DNA of 64,000 bases from Chelydra serpentina. Lineage: Eukaryota; Chordata; Testudines; Chelydridae. Below the pieces are notes generated by a model that was given only the letters and a program-made list of their open reading frames with translations, was not told the DNA's origin and ran no database searches. The translations under genes were made by a program, and so were the position numbers. Below are positions 11,301 to 22,029 of this stretch, piece by piece. The stretch spans positions 558,001-622,000 of the forward strand of contig JBAIAC010000042.1 in assembly GCA_037349315.1 (NCBI GenBank), read 5' to 3'. How positions within the stretch are numbered: position 1 is the first letter of the stretch; the number at the start of each line of letters is the position of its first letter.

Positions 11301-14300
11301 TTCCATTCCCTGCTCTCCCGCAGACTCACTGAGTGATCTTGGGGCAAGTCCCTCCGTGCCTCAGTTTCCCCAGATGTACAATGGGGAAACCGAGGCACAA
11401 AGGGAATTGCCCATCTGTCTATCAGGGCTGATACTGCCCCATCTCACAGGGTGTTGAGATTAAAGAGTGGGAGGTGGTCAGATACTACAGCAACGGGAGG
11501 GGTGGGGGTTAGAAGAGCCCTGCATTTTGATAGGTCAAGCTCGACATCTCTCCACGCCCGGCTATTGACTTTACCATCTCACGCTGGTCCCGGATCACGA
11601 GCATGCGAGAGCTCTTCGCCGAGCAGTCGTCACGGCTCTGGTTCCAGGTTTTGCTCTCTTTGGAAAGCCAGTAGCACTTGTCCTCATGCAGCAGCCAGTT
11701 CAGGGGACAGAGTCCGCAGCCAGGGGGCCCTGGAAGGGGAAATGTAACGAGATGAATTTACTGGGACTAAAGGCTCAGCGAAACTCTGCAAATGGTTTTG
11801 GAGCCTCCCGGCTAAATACAGTAACCAGGGACTTTTCTCTCGCGTAGAATTTCATCTGCTGAGAGAAAAGCCAGAATTGGAATAGCCGGGGGGTTGCGGG
11901 CCCAGATAGAGGGGCACCAGCAGAGTGTGGGATGGGAGGACCCCAGGGCTGGGCTTGCAGGGGCTGAGAGTCAGGAGTGAGGGGCGCTGGTAGAGCTGTG
12001 GGGTGGGCAAAGCCCAGGACTGGGACAGCAGGAGGCTGTGGGTCAGGACTGAGGGGCACCAACAGATCTTGGTGGGGGACCAGAGCAAGTGGGGAGGCCC
12101 TGGCGCCGGAACTGTGGTCCTGTCACACCCCTTCCGTCTGCGGTCCCACCCCACCCCGCCCCTTCTGCCTGAAGCCCCGCCCACAGCCCCACCCCTTCCA
12201 TCTGCAGCCCCGCCCCTTCCTCCACGCCCCTCCCCCATTCCACCCCTAACCCCATCTCGTTCCTCCCGTTCCCCATGGCCCTACCCCATTCTGTCCTTGC
12301 CCCGCCCCTGTTTGCTCCTTTCTGCCTCTTCCCCCCACTGCAGGGCTGCGATCAGAGAAGCTCTGTACCCCCAACTCCTCCAGCCCCAGGGCCATGGCGG
12401 AGGTGGGGGGGGGGAGATTTTTCTGTGGCCCCCAAATTGGCTGGAGCCCCTGGCCATGGATTCCCCTGGACCTGTGTGGTAATCCACCACTGCAGGGACC
12501 CCACCCCGACATTTCCCAGCTGTGTGAATGCCCCCCCACCAAATCCCTTGCTCAGTAAACCCTGCTCAGAACAGTGGGTCAAATGCCCCCAAACTTCCTT
12601 CTCCTGGAGTTGGGGGAGGGGAAACAGTCTCTCAGACACACTTCCCTCCCCCATCCTCAGCTACCTGGGCATCTCAACCATTACAGGAATGGGGGGAGGA
12701 AGGGGAACCACACCCGCCCCTGACCTACCCTGCTTCTCTAAGCAGTTCCCTTTTCTCCTCCACCACCGGCAGAGATAAGGGGAAGCCAGCAGCTTGTGTG
12801 GGAGGATCTTATGGCCTTAGAGATGATTGTGATCATGTAGCCTGATCTCCTGTGCAAGGCAGGCTGGAGACCCCACCCCATCTGCTTGGGCTGGAGCACG
12901 GGGTGGGGCTGTTCATTTTTCAGATGCGGTTCAGATGGGCAAGTCTGACTCTGCAACGAAGGAGCCCGGAATGGCCCAGATCAGCCGCATCGGCCTTAAG
13001 GGGAGCTCTCCCGCAGAAACCTTGATGTCGTGGGACCACGTGAGACTGTTCTCGGCTCGACCCAACCCCCGGATCTGCGAGCAGCACCCATGATTTGGGT
13101 GGCCGGGAGCTCTCCCGTGGACGGAGCCGGGCGGTCGGAGGGGAGTCGCGTTTACCTGCTGAGCTGCTCTGGGGAGAGCCACACAGATGCCGTCTTAGGT
13201 GAGACACTAAGCTAGAGTTGCAGTCTGTACCATGTCCGTTTCTCCCGGTGACCCCGTCGCTCTCCGGCACCATGGAGGCTGCGCCGGTCTCTGCTTTCCT
13301 GCAGGGGCCCTGAAAAACTTCACAGCAGCATCGGTGTGAATGATTTAGGGTTGGAATAGCGAGAACATGGGGTTGTAATAGACCAGGGATCTCAAACTCA
13401 AATCACTACGAGGGCCACATGAGGACTAGTACGTTGGCCCGAGGGCTGCATCACTGACCCCTTGTCATACAACGGTACAAAAGTATAGTCAAAAATGAAA
13501 AAAGGGAAGAGTAATATAGTATGCTATTTAAAGTCAGTGTATTAACTTTTTAAAAACTGTAATGCGAAGAGGGGTTTTAATAAAATATAAACAGCTGTAA
13601 CTATTCCTTGTGTGGTCAGTAACACGGATGATGATCTACACTAACAGTCTATGAACATAGTCATAATGGCAGGAACTTTTTAAAGTAACTCTTCAAATGA
13701 AGTATGTTGCCACTTTTAACGAACATTCTTCCCAACTACTCACAGCAAAGAATCATACATGCTGAACTGCATACCTCAGACTGCTTGTCTAGTCCAAGAG
13801 GCCCTGCCCCTGCCCCGCCTCTTCCCACCCCTTCCCCACCTCCATTCCAATCCCTTCCCCAAAGTCCCCGCCCCAACTTTGCCCCCTCCCTGCCCCTATT
13901 CCAACCCCTTCCCCAAATCCCCACCCCGGCCCCGCCTCTTCTCCGCCTCCTCCCCTGAGCTTGCCGCATCCCCGCTCCTCCCCTCTCCCTCCTGGAAACA
14001 CTCCTAAGTGCCACCAAACAGCTGTTTGGTGGCGGGAAGCACTGGAAGGTAGGTGGAGGAGCGGGGACACAGCACACTCGGGGGAGGGGATATGGGAGCT
14101 TGGCTGCTGGTGGAGTCAGCGCCTATGGCGGGCCGCAGGAAATATCTCCATGGGCCGTGTGTTTGAGACCCCTGTAATAGACTATTTGTGAGGGTCTATT
14201 GACTGGTAGGGAGTTAGGGGGCAGATATGGGGATAGCTAGATGGCTGTGTACAGGGATGGATAGATACAGTGGTGTCGGAGGGGCGGATGGATAGCTAGA

Positions 14301-17300
14301 TGGTTGTGTACAGGGATGGATAGATAGATAACGTGGTTGGGGGGTGGATGGATAGATAGATGGCTGTGTACGGGGATGGATAGATAGATAAGGCGGTGTG
14401 GGGGGTGTGGATAGATGGCTGTGTACCGGGATGGATAGATAAGGTGGTGTGGGGGGTGGATGGATAGATAGATGGCTGTGTATGGGGATGGATGGATTGA
14501 TAGGTAAGGTGGTGGTGAGGGGGTGTGGGGGGCAGATTGTTAGATAAGGCAGCATGTAGGGCGTTGGATAGATCGAGAAGGCAGCGGGGGGGGGATAGAT
14601 AAGGTGACATGGGGAGAGGGACAGACAGATAAGGCAGTCTGTGTGGGGATCATTAGATGGGTAGATTATTCATTACAAACATTTAGGTCCATTCCACATT
14701 AGCAAAGGGAAAGTTATCCTGAATGGGTCACTTGAGTGGCATACGTCAATGTTATCTTGTTCATGTGACATGACTTGCCTGGGTGAAGTACCGAGTCATC
14801 TCTTAGCAACTCGAACAGAATCCTAAGTTGAGTTCCTGTCCCATGATTAGAGTGTTAGCCTGGGACCTGGGAGATTTCCCTGCTCTGCCACAGGCTTCCT
14901 ATGTGACCTTGGTCAAGTCATTTTGTCTCCGTGGGCCTCAGTTTCCCCATCTGTAGAAGGGGATAATAGCTCTGCCTCACAGAGGATTAATTTGTTCAAG
15001 ATTGCGTGGTGCTCAGGTATTCGGATAATGCAGGCCTGAGGTAGAGCGAGAAGGGGAGGGACACGAGAATGTTGGATACCTCGCCGTACCCCCAAACAAG
15101 TGGATGGGTGGCCTTGAGCTACTCACCCCAGATGCTCAGGGCCATCATAGCTCCCAGCAGGATGACGTTTGCAGCCCAGCTGACCCTCAGAGCCATCTGA
15201 TGCCAGCGGGGAAAGTGATGGCCGTCTGTAAGAGTGATGGCATTCTGACTAAGCTAATAATAATTATAAAAGGGGCTGGGCTTAGTTAGCTCCTGCTGGT
15301 TCAGTCTGTCTTAAAAAACCTCCCAACTGGGGCTGCTCTCCCCTTATTGTGCTAACAGAGACCAGTTTGTTAGACAGAAATATGCCATTCTTAGGAGCCC
15401 CCCCTGTGACTGTCTAGCCAGAATGTTGCATTGTAACTTCTGGAACAACAGAACTGATGAAGACTATGAATTTTCAGCAAAAACAAAACAATTTCCCCCT
15501 CCCCCAATCACCAAAAACTGAAATATTTCGATTTGGAAATGTTGCTTTATTTCCTCATGGGAGCTGTAGTTCAGGGTCCTCATCTTTCCATTCTCCTCTA
15601 TAGGCCAGGCTCCTGGTTGGAATACATCTCCCATGATGCCCTGTGGTCTTCTCTGTTGGGGGGGGAGAGAAGATGTGCCTCATAGAGTCCCTGGCCCTGG
15701 TGCATCATGGGAGATGTAGGCCAGCTGGGGAGCCCAGCCCATAGAAGAGACTGGGGACACGAAGAAACTAAACTGCAACTCCCATGTGGCACCAGGGCAA
15801 AGAGTTTTATTTTCAGGCATTCTGGTTTTTTAACCAAAGAACCGACACACATTTTCTGCAGAAAGCAAACGCTGTTTGAAAACAACAACCTGTTTAGCTG
15901 AAACCCCAATTTTCCATGCCTGTGAATTTGTAGCACAAGGGCTTACGCCTCTTACGCCTTCGTCGTCTAATATGACTCTGGATGGTCTCACCATCCATCT
16001 AAATAATGGATTCATTTGTACTCCTGTTATGATTCATGCCTCAATATCTACCACCCACATTTTTTCCTGCATTACCAGGCCAGTGTATATTCTTCTCAAA
16101 TATACAAGAATGTGTTAAATCTCGTGATGCAGGCACCAGCGTGCAGCCCTGACTGGTAACAGTCCGGGCGCCTGTGGCGGAAAGGAAGAAACTCACAGGC
16201 ACTAGTCGGCCTCATTGTGGTCTTCACTCCTCTTTGTGCTATCTCAGCCTGTGACCTACATGAGGCTCAGCACACTGCCTGGGGTGTGAAGTGAGATCTC
16301 AGTGGGGAAAGGTTATAGAGATGAACGGCGAGATGAACGGCCAGCTACCACTGAGCTGAATTTGTTGCTGGTTTATTGTGTCGGTTTAGTTGGGCGTCAG
16401 CCCTGATGGGAATGCTGGGTGAATACTGTTACCAAAAAAAAGCAACCGTTACTCTCGGATGTATTCGCCGGAGCGTTGTAAGCAAGACGCGAGAATCATA
16501 GAATCTCAGGGTTGGAAGGGACCTTAAGAGATCATCTAGTCCAACCCCCTGCTCAAAGCAGGACCAATCCCCAATTTTTGCCCCATATCCCTAAATGGCC
16601 CCCTCAAGGATTGAACTCACAACCCTGGGTTTAGCAGGCCAATGCTCAAACCACTGAGCTATCCCTACCCCCCAGAAGAAGTAATGGTTCTGCTCTACTC
16701 AGCACTGAGAAGGCCTCAGCTGGAGTATTGTGTCCAGTTTTGGGTGCCACGCTTCGGGAAAGACGTGGACAACTTGGAGGAAGCCCAATGGAGCGCAACA
16801 AAAAGGAGTAAAGAAAACATGACCTCCGAGGAAAGATTAAACAAGCCCAATTTTTTTCAGTCTGGAGGAGAGACGACTAAGTGGGGACATAACAGATTTC
16901 ACGTACATAAAAGGTTGTTGTAAAGAGGAGGGTGATCAATTGTCCTCTTTAACCACTGAGGATAGGACAAGAAGCGATGGTCTTAAATTTCAGCAAGGGC
17001 GGTTTAGGTTGGACATTAGGAAAAACTTCCTAACTGTCAGGGTGGTTAAGCACAGGAACCCAGGGAGGTGAGGTTGTACAATCTCCATCACTGGAGGTTT
17101 TTAAGGTCAGGTTAGATAAACATCTGTCAGGGATGGTCTCAAAAATACTTAGTTCTGCTTCAGTGCAAGGGACTGGACTAGACGACCTATCGCAGTCCCT
17201 TCCTGTCCTACATGTCTCTGAAATTCTGAACTCAGTGGGAGTTCTGCTATTGACTTCAGTAGGGCCAGGATGACACCGTCGGCCGTGGGGCAGGGTTAAG

Positions 17301-18766
17301 GCCATGCAAAGTGAACCCTACTCCACTTGGGGTGGGACAGGGGGATGAGAGCTTTAAAGGGCCATGCTGCCCCCAAAGTGAGGGACAGTGGCTGAACAGG
17401 AGGGGATGATTCAATGTCGCCTCTGGTAGAGCCCTGGTGTGAAATAAATTTGTCCCCTTGCAGTTGGGGAGGAGAGACAGTACGGTGGGGTTGATTTTGC
17501 CACCCAGAGGGGGACGAGAATTTCCCCCCCACACAACAGGGGGTTAAGCTGTAGCAGGCAGGGCTGTGGCACAATGAACTGCAGGAAGTTTATGGGGCTG
17601 ACCGCGTTTATGTGACCGATGCACTTTGAGCATTGGTCACACACAAGAGAGAAGGAGAGTGATTTCTCTCTGGCCTATGCAGAATTGAACACTTCCAGCA
17701 GGAGACACTGGAATCATTACCCCTCAATCTCCTCTTGCCCCCGCCACCCGGGAGATCTTCCGTGGCTGACGCCCCCAATCTCTCCACCCCTCTCTGTATC
17801 TCGTCAGCCTCTGCCAGAATCTGATCCCAGCTACCCTAGGGCAAATACAGAGTAAAGCAGTTAACTGAGGAGAGTCACTCCAGATTTACAGCAGAGTCAC
17901 TGAGACCAGAATCCATCCCTGACTCCACTGGCTGCAGTGGGGGTCGCTCCAGGTCAACTAAGCCCAGACTCCAGCCCTGAATCTATTGACGTCAGTGGGG
18001 TCACTCCAGATGTACACAGGTGTCACCGAGGTCAGAATCCCGCCCTGAGAGCTCACTCCAGATTTGCACCAGTCTGAAATCAGAACCTGGCCTTAATTCT
18101 ACTTCTGTTAATTATTCAATATTTGTCGTATAGTCGTGCCTAGCGGCCCCCTTGCACTGAGGCACACGGTAAAATAAGAGCATCTAAGATTTTGCAATCT
18201 AGTTTAAGAGAAGATGTTACAAGGGAACGAATCAACAAGACCGCTCAAGGCTCCCGCTAGAGTAACCGAGAGCTGAATCAATAAAACGCCGAAATCCTGG
18301 TCCTCCCAGATTCTCGTGCTAATTACTGCTCATCCTTCCCCATTGCAGCTCTCTCTGCTCCTCAATTTGCCCCCATCTGTTCCACACACAGATCCCATAG
18401 CGAAACCTGTGCAATTCGCCTACATTCAGGTCACCGCGTAAGACTCTAAGCGGCCATGAAGTGGGTTCTGAGACACAGCACTATTCAGGAGGTTCTCAGA
18501 GCGTGCTCTGTTGTGTTAAAGGATTACAGATCCCAATCCAGACCCATGGGCCAGTGCTCCACACGACAATGAGCAGCATCAAGGTGCTGTACAATCTCCC
18601 TTAAAACTCCCCAGGCTGCAGCATGCATTAGAAATACAGCATCCCGCCCATCGTGAGAACATAGGCAGTAAATCCACTTACTGAGGTGGTGAGGAGGTTG
18701 TGGTCGGCTGGTGAGGGATGAATCTCCACGGATGTTTAAATCAGCATAGACAATTTCCCCGGCCAT
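8193..18766 (-). CDS. KLRB1: KLRB1/NKR-P1-like inhibitory NK receptor, complete five-exon gene
   Basis: Five minus-strand exons (18766-18682, 15225-15127, 11729-11575, 10146-10034, 8316-8193; 85+99+155+113+124 nt) join without a frame break into 191 codons plus TAG. Order: a 28-residue cytoplasmic tail with IVYADL, an ITIM fit ([ILVS]xYxx[LVI]); RWHQMALRVSW leading into a membrane helix (NVILLGAMMALSIW); the motif GCGLCPLNW; and a CTLD with KCYWLSKESKTWNQS, LVIRDQREM, YPVWIGLHL and FKWICQRE. Sequons: NQS, NWT, NQT. VYADL near the start, PRWHQ-ALR before the helix and LVIRD-EM in the CTLD point to NKR-P1 rather than CLEC2. Known for the family: ITIM-bearing NKR-P1 receptors recruit SHP phosphatases and bind CLEC2 ligands. 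The helix has no mid-membrane Lys/Arg, so it should not need an ITAM adaptor (inference). An in-frame upstream ATG at 18793 would add nine residues. Confidence 0.92.
8580..8880 (+). repeat. tRNA-like SINE fragment with B box
   Basis: CAGAGGTCCCAGGTTCGATC contains a polymerase III B-box (GGTTCGATCCC). The same module recurs at 19430-19495 and 58530-58600. It lacks a foldable complete tRNA cloverleaf, so it is not called a tRNA gene. It is in KLRB1-like intron 4. Confidence 0.45.
9310..9657 (+). repeat. GC-rich dispersed element
   Basis: GCATAGGTGCCACCTTCTGG at the left, CCCCGCCTCTTCCCC-rich centre and GAGCACCCACCAATTTTCC at the right. Same family as 4975-5450. A MIR-like piece (GCTGTACAAACACAGAAC) follows at 9678-9760. 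Long open frames on both strands are compositional. Confidence 0.5.
10034..10146 (-). CDS. KLRB1: KLRB1-like exon 4: WIGL exon
   Basis: The acceptor is CTACACTTTACAG and the donor is ACAGG|GTGAGT. The 113-nt exon enters in phase 0 and leaves in phase 2. It encodes AFIKTITEGKYPVWIGLHL, then GNWTWVDGSLLNQT. It contains WIGL and two sequons (NWT, NQT). No EPN or WND calcium ligands are present. Confidence 0.93.
10366..10415. repeat. Twin AT-rich palindromes in KLRB1-like intron 3
   Basis: AGATAGATATATATCTATCT (20 nt, self-complementary) is followed at once by a 30-nt perfect palindrome at 10386-10415 centred on ATATATATAT with arms CTCATCACAAAT/ATTTGTGATGAG. It could extrude as a cruciform. Confidence 0.8.
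11262..11465 (+). repeat. MIR-like SINE
   Basis: ACACCTGGGTTCCATTCCC (B-box region), CCTCAGTTTCCCCAGATGTA and ATGGGGAAACCGAGGCAC are the MIR/CORE-SINE core signature. Similar fragments: 14845-15035 (+), 31690-31935 (+), 35430-35600, 42285-42475, 47396-47575 (+), 60000-60125 (+), 61785-61920. Confidence 0.65.
11575..11729 (-). CDS. KLRB1: KLRB1-like exon 3: first CTLD exon
   Basis: The acceptor is CCCCTTCCAG and the donor is GAGATG|GTAAAG. The 155-nt exon enters in phase 1 and leaves in phase 0. It encodes PPGCGLCPLNWLLHEDKCYW, then SKTWNQSRDDCSAKSS and LVIRDQREM. It supplies the first CTLD cysteines and one N-glycosylation sequon. Confidence 0.92.
13384..14174. mobile_element. hAT-like element with perfect 8-bp duplication in KLRB1-like intron 2
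   Basis: Ends CAGGGATCTCAAACTC and GTTTGAGACCCCTG are inverted. Flanks TAATAGAC at 13376-13383 and 14175-14182 are identical. A GC-rich element of the 4975-5450 family sits inside (13790-14132), so this is a composite. Confidence 0.88.
14203..14660 (+). repeat. GATA/GGAT minisatellite
   Basis: About seven imperfect units near 60 bp built from GGATGGATAGATAGATGG, CTGTGTACAGGGATGG and a GGTGTGGGGGG block. It lies in KLRB1-like intron 2, just after the hAT composite. Open frames across it are repeat artefacts. Confidence 0.8.
15127..15225 (-). CDS. KLRB1: KLRB1-like exon 2: transmembrane exon
   Basis: The acceptor is ATCACTCTTACAG just above 15225 (minus sense) and the donor is TGGG|GTGAGT below 15127. 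The 99-nt exon keeps phase 1 on both sides. It encodes NGHHFPRWHQMALRVSWAAN followed by a helix of about 20 hydrophobic residues (VILLGAMMALSIW). The acceptor at 15225 gives an open frame joined to exon 1; an alternative AG 30 nt further in does not. Confidence 0.88.
15555..15815. repeat. Dispersed element with CATCATGGGAGATGTAG motif
   Basis: TCATGGGAGCTGTAGTTCAG at the left, TACATCTCCCATGATGCCCT near 15625, CATCATGGGAGATGTAGG near 15703 and CTGCAACTCCCATGTGGCA at the right form inverted pairs. A related motif (GGGAAATGTAGTCCC) is at 30661-30700. Confidence 0.4.
16493..16675 (-). repeat. Tortoise PolIII/SINE, reverse orientation
   Basis: Minus-strand order is tRNA-like head (GGATAGCTCAGTGGTTTGAG with A box, then GGTTGTGAGTTCAATCC B box) followed by the CR1-like tail (GCTTTGAGCAGGGGGTTGG to GATTCTATGATTC). 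Same family as 47974-48165 and 51925-52124, but those are forward. Confidence 0.85.
16680..17215 (+). repeat. CR1 LINE ORF2 C-terminal remnant
   Basis: TACTCAGCACTGAGAAGGCC, TGGAGTATTGTGTCCAGTTT and a frame reading QLEYCVQFWVPRFGKDVDNL match the end of CR1 reverse transcriptase. Several frame breaks. It begins directly after the reverse SINE. Confidence 0.85.
17860..18095 (+). repeat. Degenerate tandem/dispersed repeat (CACTCCAGATTTAC type)
   Basis: CACTCCAGATTTACAGC, CACTCCAGATGTACACAGG and CACTCCAGATTTGCACCAG recur about every 60-130 bp with CAGTGGGGTC blocks. Related to the array at 21440-21840 and to a single unit near 38545. Confidence 0.5.
18682..18766 (-). CDS. KLRB1: KLRB1-like exon 1: start codon and ITIM tail
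   Basis: ATG at 18766 reads MAGEIVYADLNIRGDSS and continues to HHL, then leaves in phase 1 at the donor CTCA|GTAAGT. IVYADL is the ITIM. I prefer this ATG because NKR-P1 tails usually place the tyrosine within about ten residues of the start. The in-frame ATG at 18793 is the alternative. Confidence 0.9.
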
Positions 18767-18854
18767 TGCTGGTTCAACTGGAGACGAGCGCACGCCCAGG
18801 GGCTGGGGATCTGAGAAAGGGGCAGCTGCTTCTTTACATGTGAACTGAGACAGG

Positions 18855-18876
18855 TGACTCAGCCAACTTCAGGAAG
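18855..18876. promoter_or_regulatory. AP-1/MARE-like site plus ETS core upstream of KLRB1-like start
   Basis: TGACTCA at 18855-18861 (minus-strand GGCTGAGTCA) and AGGAAG at 18871-18876 lie 89-110 bp upstream of the KLRB1-like ATG. They match the AP-1/NF-E2 core and an ETS GGAA core. No clear TATA box was found. Function is inferred from consensus only. Confidence 0.35.
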
Positions 18877-18879
18877 TGG

Positions 18880-20380
18880 TATATCAGGCAGAGGCTGCTC
18901 AGTTTTTCCCCCCCTTCCTTACTGAAGGCTAATGAAGACACCGACTCCATATTCTGCTCTAGGGTGATTATGTTGCAGAGCCAGAATTTTTGGGGTGAAA
19001 GCATATTATTATGTTCATGGCTTATCCAGAGACAAATTAGATGAAAAACATAAAATATTCTTGATGGAAGATTGCAACGTAACAGGACTTTAATGCTTAG
19101 AATTTAAGATGATGACACATAAGAACCCCAAAACAGTGAGAGACAAAACAGGCTGCTCTCTAAGAGGCACAACTCAATCCCACCTTGTTCAAGGTCAGCG
19201 CTTTCCAGACTGACTGCTGAGACCCATATTGCAGGCTTCCCTACACAGCGCCTTAGCCTGCCAACGGGACTACAAACCCCCCTGAAAATTTTAAGTGATA
19301 GTGTAACTCACACACATTCTGGGTGTGATGCTCTATCCCATCTAGTAGCACTGAGATCACTTAAAGAGAGCAACATAAGGAGTCTGCTCTGCAGCCTTAG
19401 CTAACAGCCAGTTGGCTTTTAGCTCAAGCACTAAAATCCAGAGATCCCAAGTTCGATCCCACCCGCTGACGACCGGGATCTGTCGATGTTACAATAGCAT
19501 CTAATTTTTTGCACAGTTTTTGTTACCGCACATATCGAGGCTTTTCCTGCACTAGAAAGAAGCTGCTGCCTTTTGCATGGGAAGCAGCAGCTGCGAGCAT
19601 TCAAGGGATGAGCCACACAGCGGGCAACGCTGGGAAATGGTTTGACAATCATGCTGTGCCTGGCATTCATAAGGTGTCACCTGGCTGCGGCCATCTTGAA
19701 TCTAGGCACCTCCAGCCCTGTTCTTCGCCACAGCTGTAAGAGAGACATACGCTTGGATTGATGGCTGCGGTGATCATGGCTGAGTTCCCCTTTGTGGTCT
19801 CTAGCAAAGGCTACTCGGCAGGAGGCTGTGAAGATGTGGGTGCGTCTCCTTCAAGCAGGCTGCCAGGTGGGTAGGCCGCGGGAGTTTCCAGAGAGGAAAG
19901 CCCCTCTGGGCAGCACAGCATGCCTTCAATGAGGCAGGGGTTCCTCCCGAGCCCTGCCTCGGTCAAAGGCTGGGAAAGTTTTGGGGAAGCTGAAAATGGG
20001 GCTGAAGAAAGATCCAGTTTCTTTCAAGTTCCCCAAACCTTTAAGAAGCTGCAAGGAGACAGTTACCCCCAAACTCCTTGGAAGCCCTTAAACTGCTAGG
20101 GGAAGCCCAGTCCAGAAGCCCCCCTCTTTCCAGCCAATCATCCTATATCACCGTCCCTAACAGCCCCTCCTCCATCCTTTGTCTTTGGTCCCAGGCAAAC
20201 AGGTCACCTGGGCCTTCTCTCTTCCGGGGCCCTGTCTCTTCCATCCTCTGTTCCCCACTGGCTGGAACCGGCTGATCAAGTCACCCAGGGTCTTCTCGCC
20301 TCAGCCCTTTGTCCTCCCACTGGCCAGAACCGGCTGCCTTCCAAAAGGAGGTGGGCCTCTTGGTCACCAACACGACGACT
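18880..20380. other. KLRB1-like upstream region, no gene recognised
   Basis: No exon seen. A tRNA-like B-box SINE piece (AAGTTCGATCCCACCC) is at 19450-19466. The rest is unique-looking sequence upstream of the KLRB1-like start. Confidence 0.4.
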
Positions 20381-20382
20381 GA

Positions 20383-20620
20383 GGCCTGGTCTAGGCTCCA
20401 AAACTAGAGCGACCTAGCGACGTCGTTCAGGGATGTGGAAAACCGAAGGCCTTGGGCGCCGTAGTTAGGTTGACCTAACCGCCGGTGTGGATGCAGCTAA
20501 GGGGATAGAAAAAAATTCTTCCATCACCCTAGCTACTGCCTCTATGGTGTGTGACCATCTATCGGTGTGGGAAGCGTCTACACTGATAGAGGGGCCTCCA
20601 CAGAGCTAGGGGGGCGGGGA
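20383..20620. repeat. GTCTACACT-type dispersed element
   Basis: GCCTGGTCTAGGCTCCAAAA, GTTAGGTTGACCTAACC, GGTGTGGATGCAGCTAAG and GCGTCTACACTGATAG match the family at 4155-4770 and 40947-41475. Confidence 0.5.
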
Positions 20621-21439
20621 GGGGGAGGGGGGAGGTCAGGGTTGGGGTAGCAGAGGGCTGCGGGTCAGGGCTGACGTGCAGCAGCTAATCTATATGTACG
20701 GGGCAAATCTAAACAGCTTTCCAGTCCCTTGTGCATTGAGCCTGCGGTTTTTAAAGGACGTCTAAGAAAACGAGGCCTGGTCTACACCAGGAAATCAGGC
20801 CGGCTGGTTTCCTTACACAATCTCTATCGTCTATGATTTAACTTTCTTTTCAGCCCACGCAATATAACGTTGCCTCTTTTGGGCCAAGCGGTTTGTCGAT
20901 ATTTGCAGCCTCTGAAGCAGCTGGCACTAGCCGCTGTGGGAGACAGGAGCGACAGAAGGACCCTCACCAACACCCAAACCTAGGCCCCGCCCCCATGCCG
21001 CCCCTTCTCCCTGAGGCCCCGCCCCCACATTGACCCTTTGCCCTGAAGCCATGCCCCTGCACCGCCTCTTTTCCCCAAGGCCCCGCCTCTGCTCGCTCCT
21101 CTCTGCCCCCTCGCACCACCGTCGCTCGCCCTTATGGCCAGTAAGAAGTGAGAGGGCATAACGCTTCCACTTTTAAAAGTGATGGGGCCATGGCCTCCTG
21201 CTCCCTCCGCCCCCCCATTCCGGCATGCCTGGTTGGAGAGAACATGCTGGACTAGAGGGATCTCAGGTCTGATCCAGTCTGGGGATTCCTACTGTCCTCC
21301 TGGTCGATTAAAACCTTTGTGGTGTTGTTGGGAGGGAGCGGGGGGGAACCTGATGTCAGGTGAATTACGGGTCGGTTACCAGCAGACAGTTCACATCGTG
21401 CAGGAGAGAGGACACCCACTCTAATCTCAGTGATCTGGG

Positions 21440-21842
21440 TATAAATTCGGAGTGATCCCACTGCAATCAGTGGAGTGCGATCTGGATTCTGATCTCAGCG
21501 ATCCCAGTGTAAACCCAGAGTGACTCCAGCGAAGTCAATGGGGCTGGATTCTGATCTCAACAATCCCAATGTAAACCCAGAGTGACTCCAGGGAAGTCAG
21601 TGGGGCTGGATTCAGATCTCAACGACCCCAGTGTAAACCCAGAGTGACGTCAATGGGGCTGGATTCTGATCTCAGCGACCCCAGTGTAAACCCAGAGTGA
21701 CTCCAGGGAAGTCAGTGGGGCTGGATTCTGATCTCAACAACCCCAGTGTAAACCTAGAGTGACTCCAGGGAAGTCAGTGGGGCTGAATTCTGATCTCAAC
21801 GATCCCAGTGTAAACCCAGCGTGACGCCAGTGGAATGACTCT
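21440..21842 (+). repeat. 62-bp minisatellite
   Basis: About seven units of GGGGCTGGATTCTGATCTCA plus CAATCCCAATGTAAACCC plus AGAGTGACTCCAGGGAAGTC. Unit starts at 21540, 21602, 21655, 21717 and 21779 show a 62-bp period with one 53-bp unit lacking nine bases. No protein coding is implied. Confidence 0.85.
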
Positions 21843-22029
21843 GAATATACCCCATTGTGAGACCAGCATTCGGCTCATTGAAGGCGATGAGGTGATTACT
21901 CGGGATTTGCACCAGTCTAATGGAAAGCAGAATTTGTCCCGCTGCAGGGCTCAGCCAGCTGCTGACAGTGGAGGCAGCAACACGATAGAGTTTCTGTTTC
22001 TTTTCCACGCTGGGGAAATCCCCATGCAC

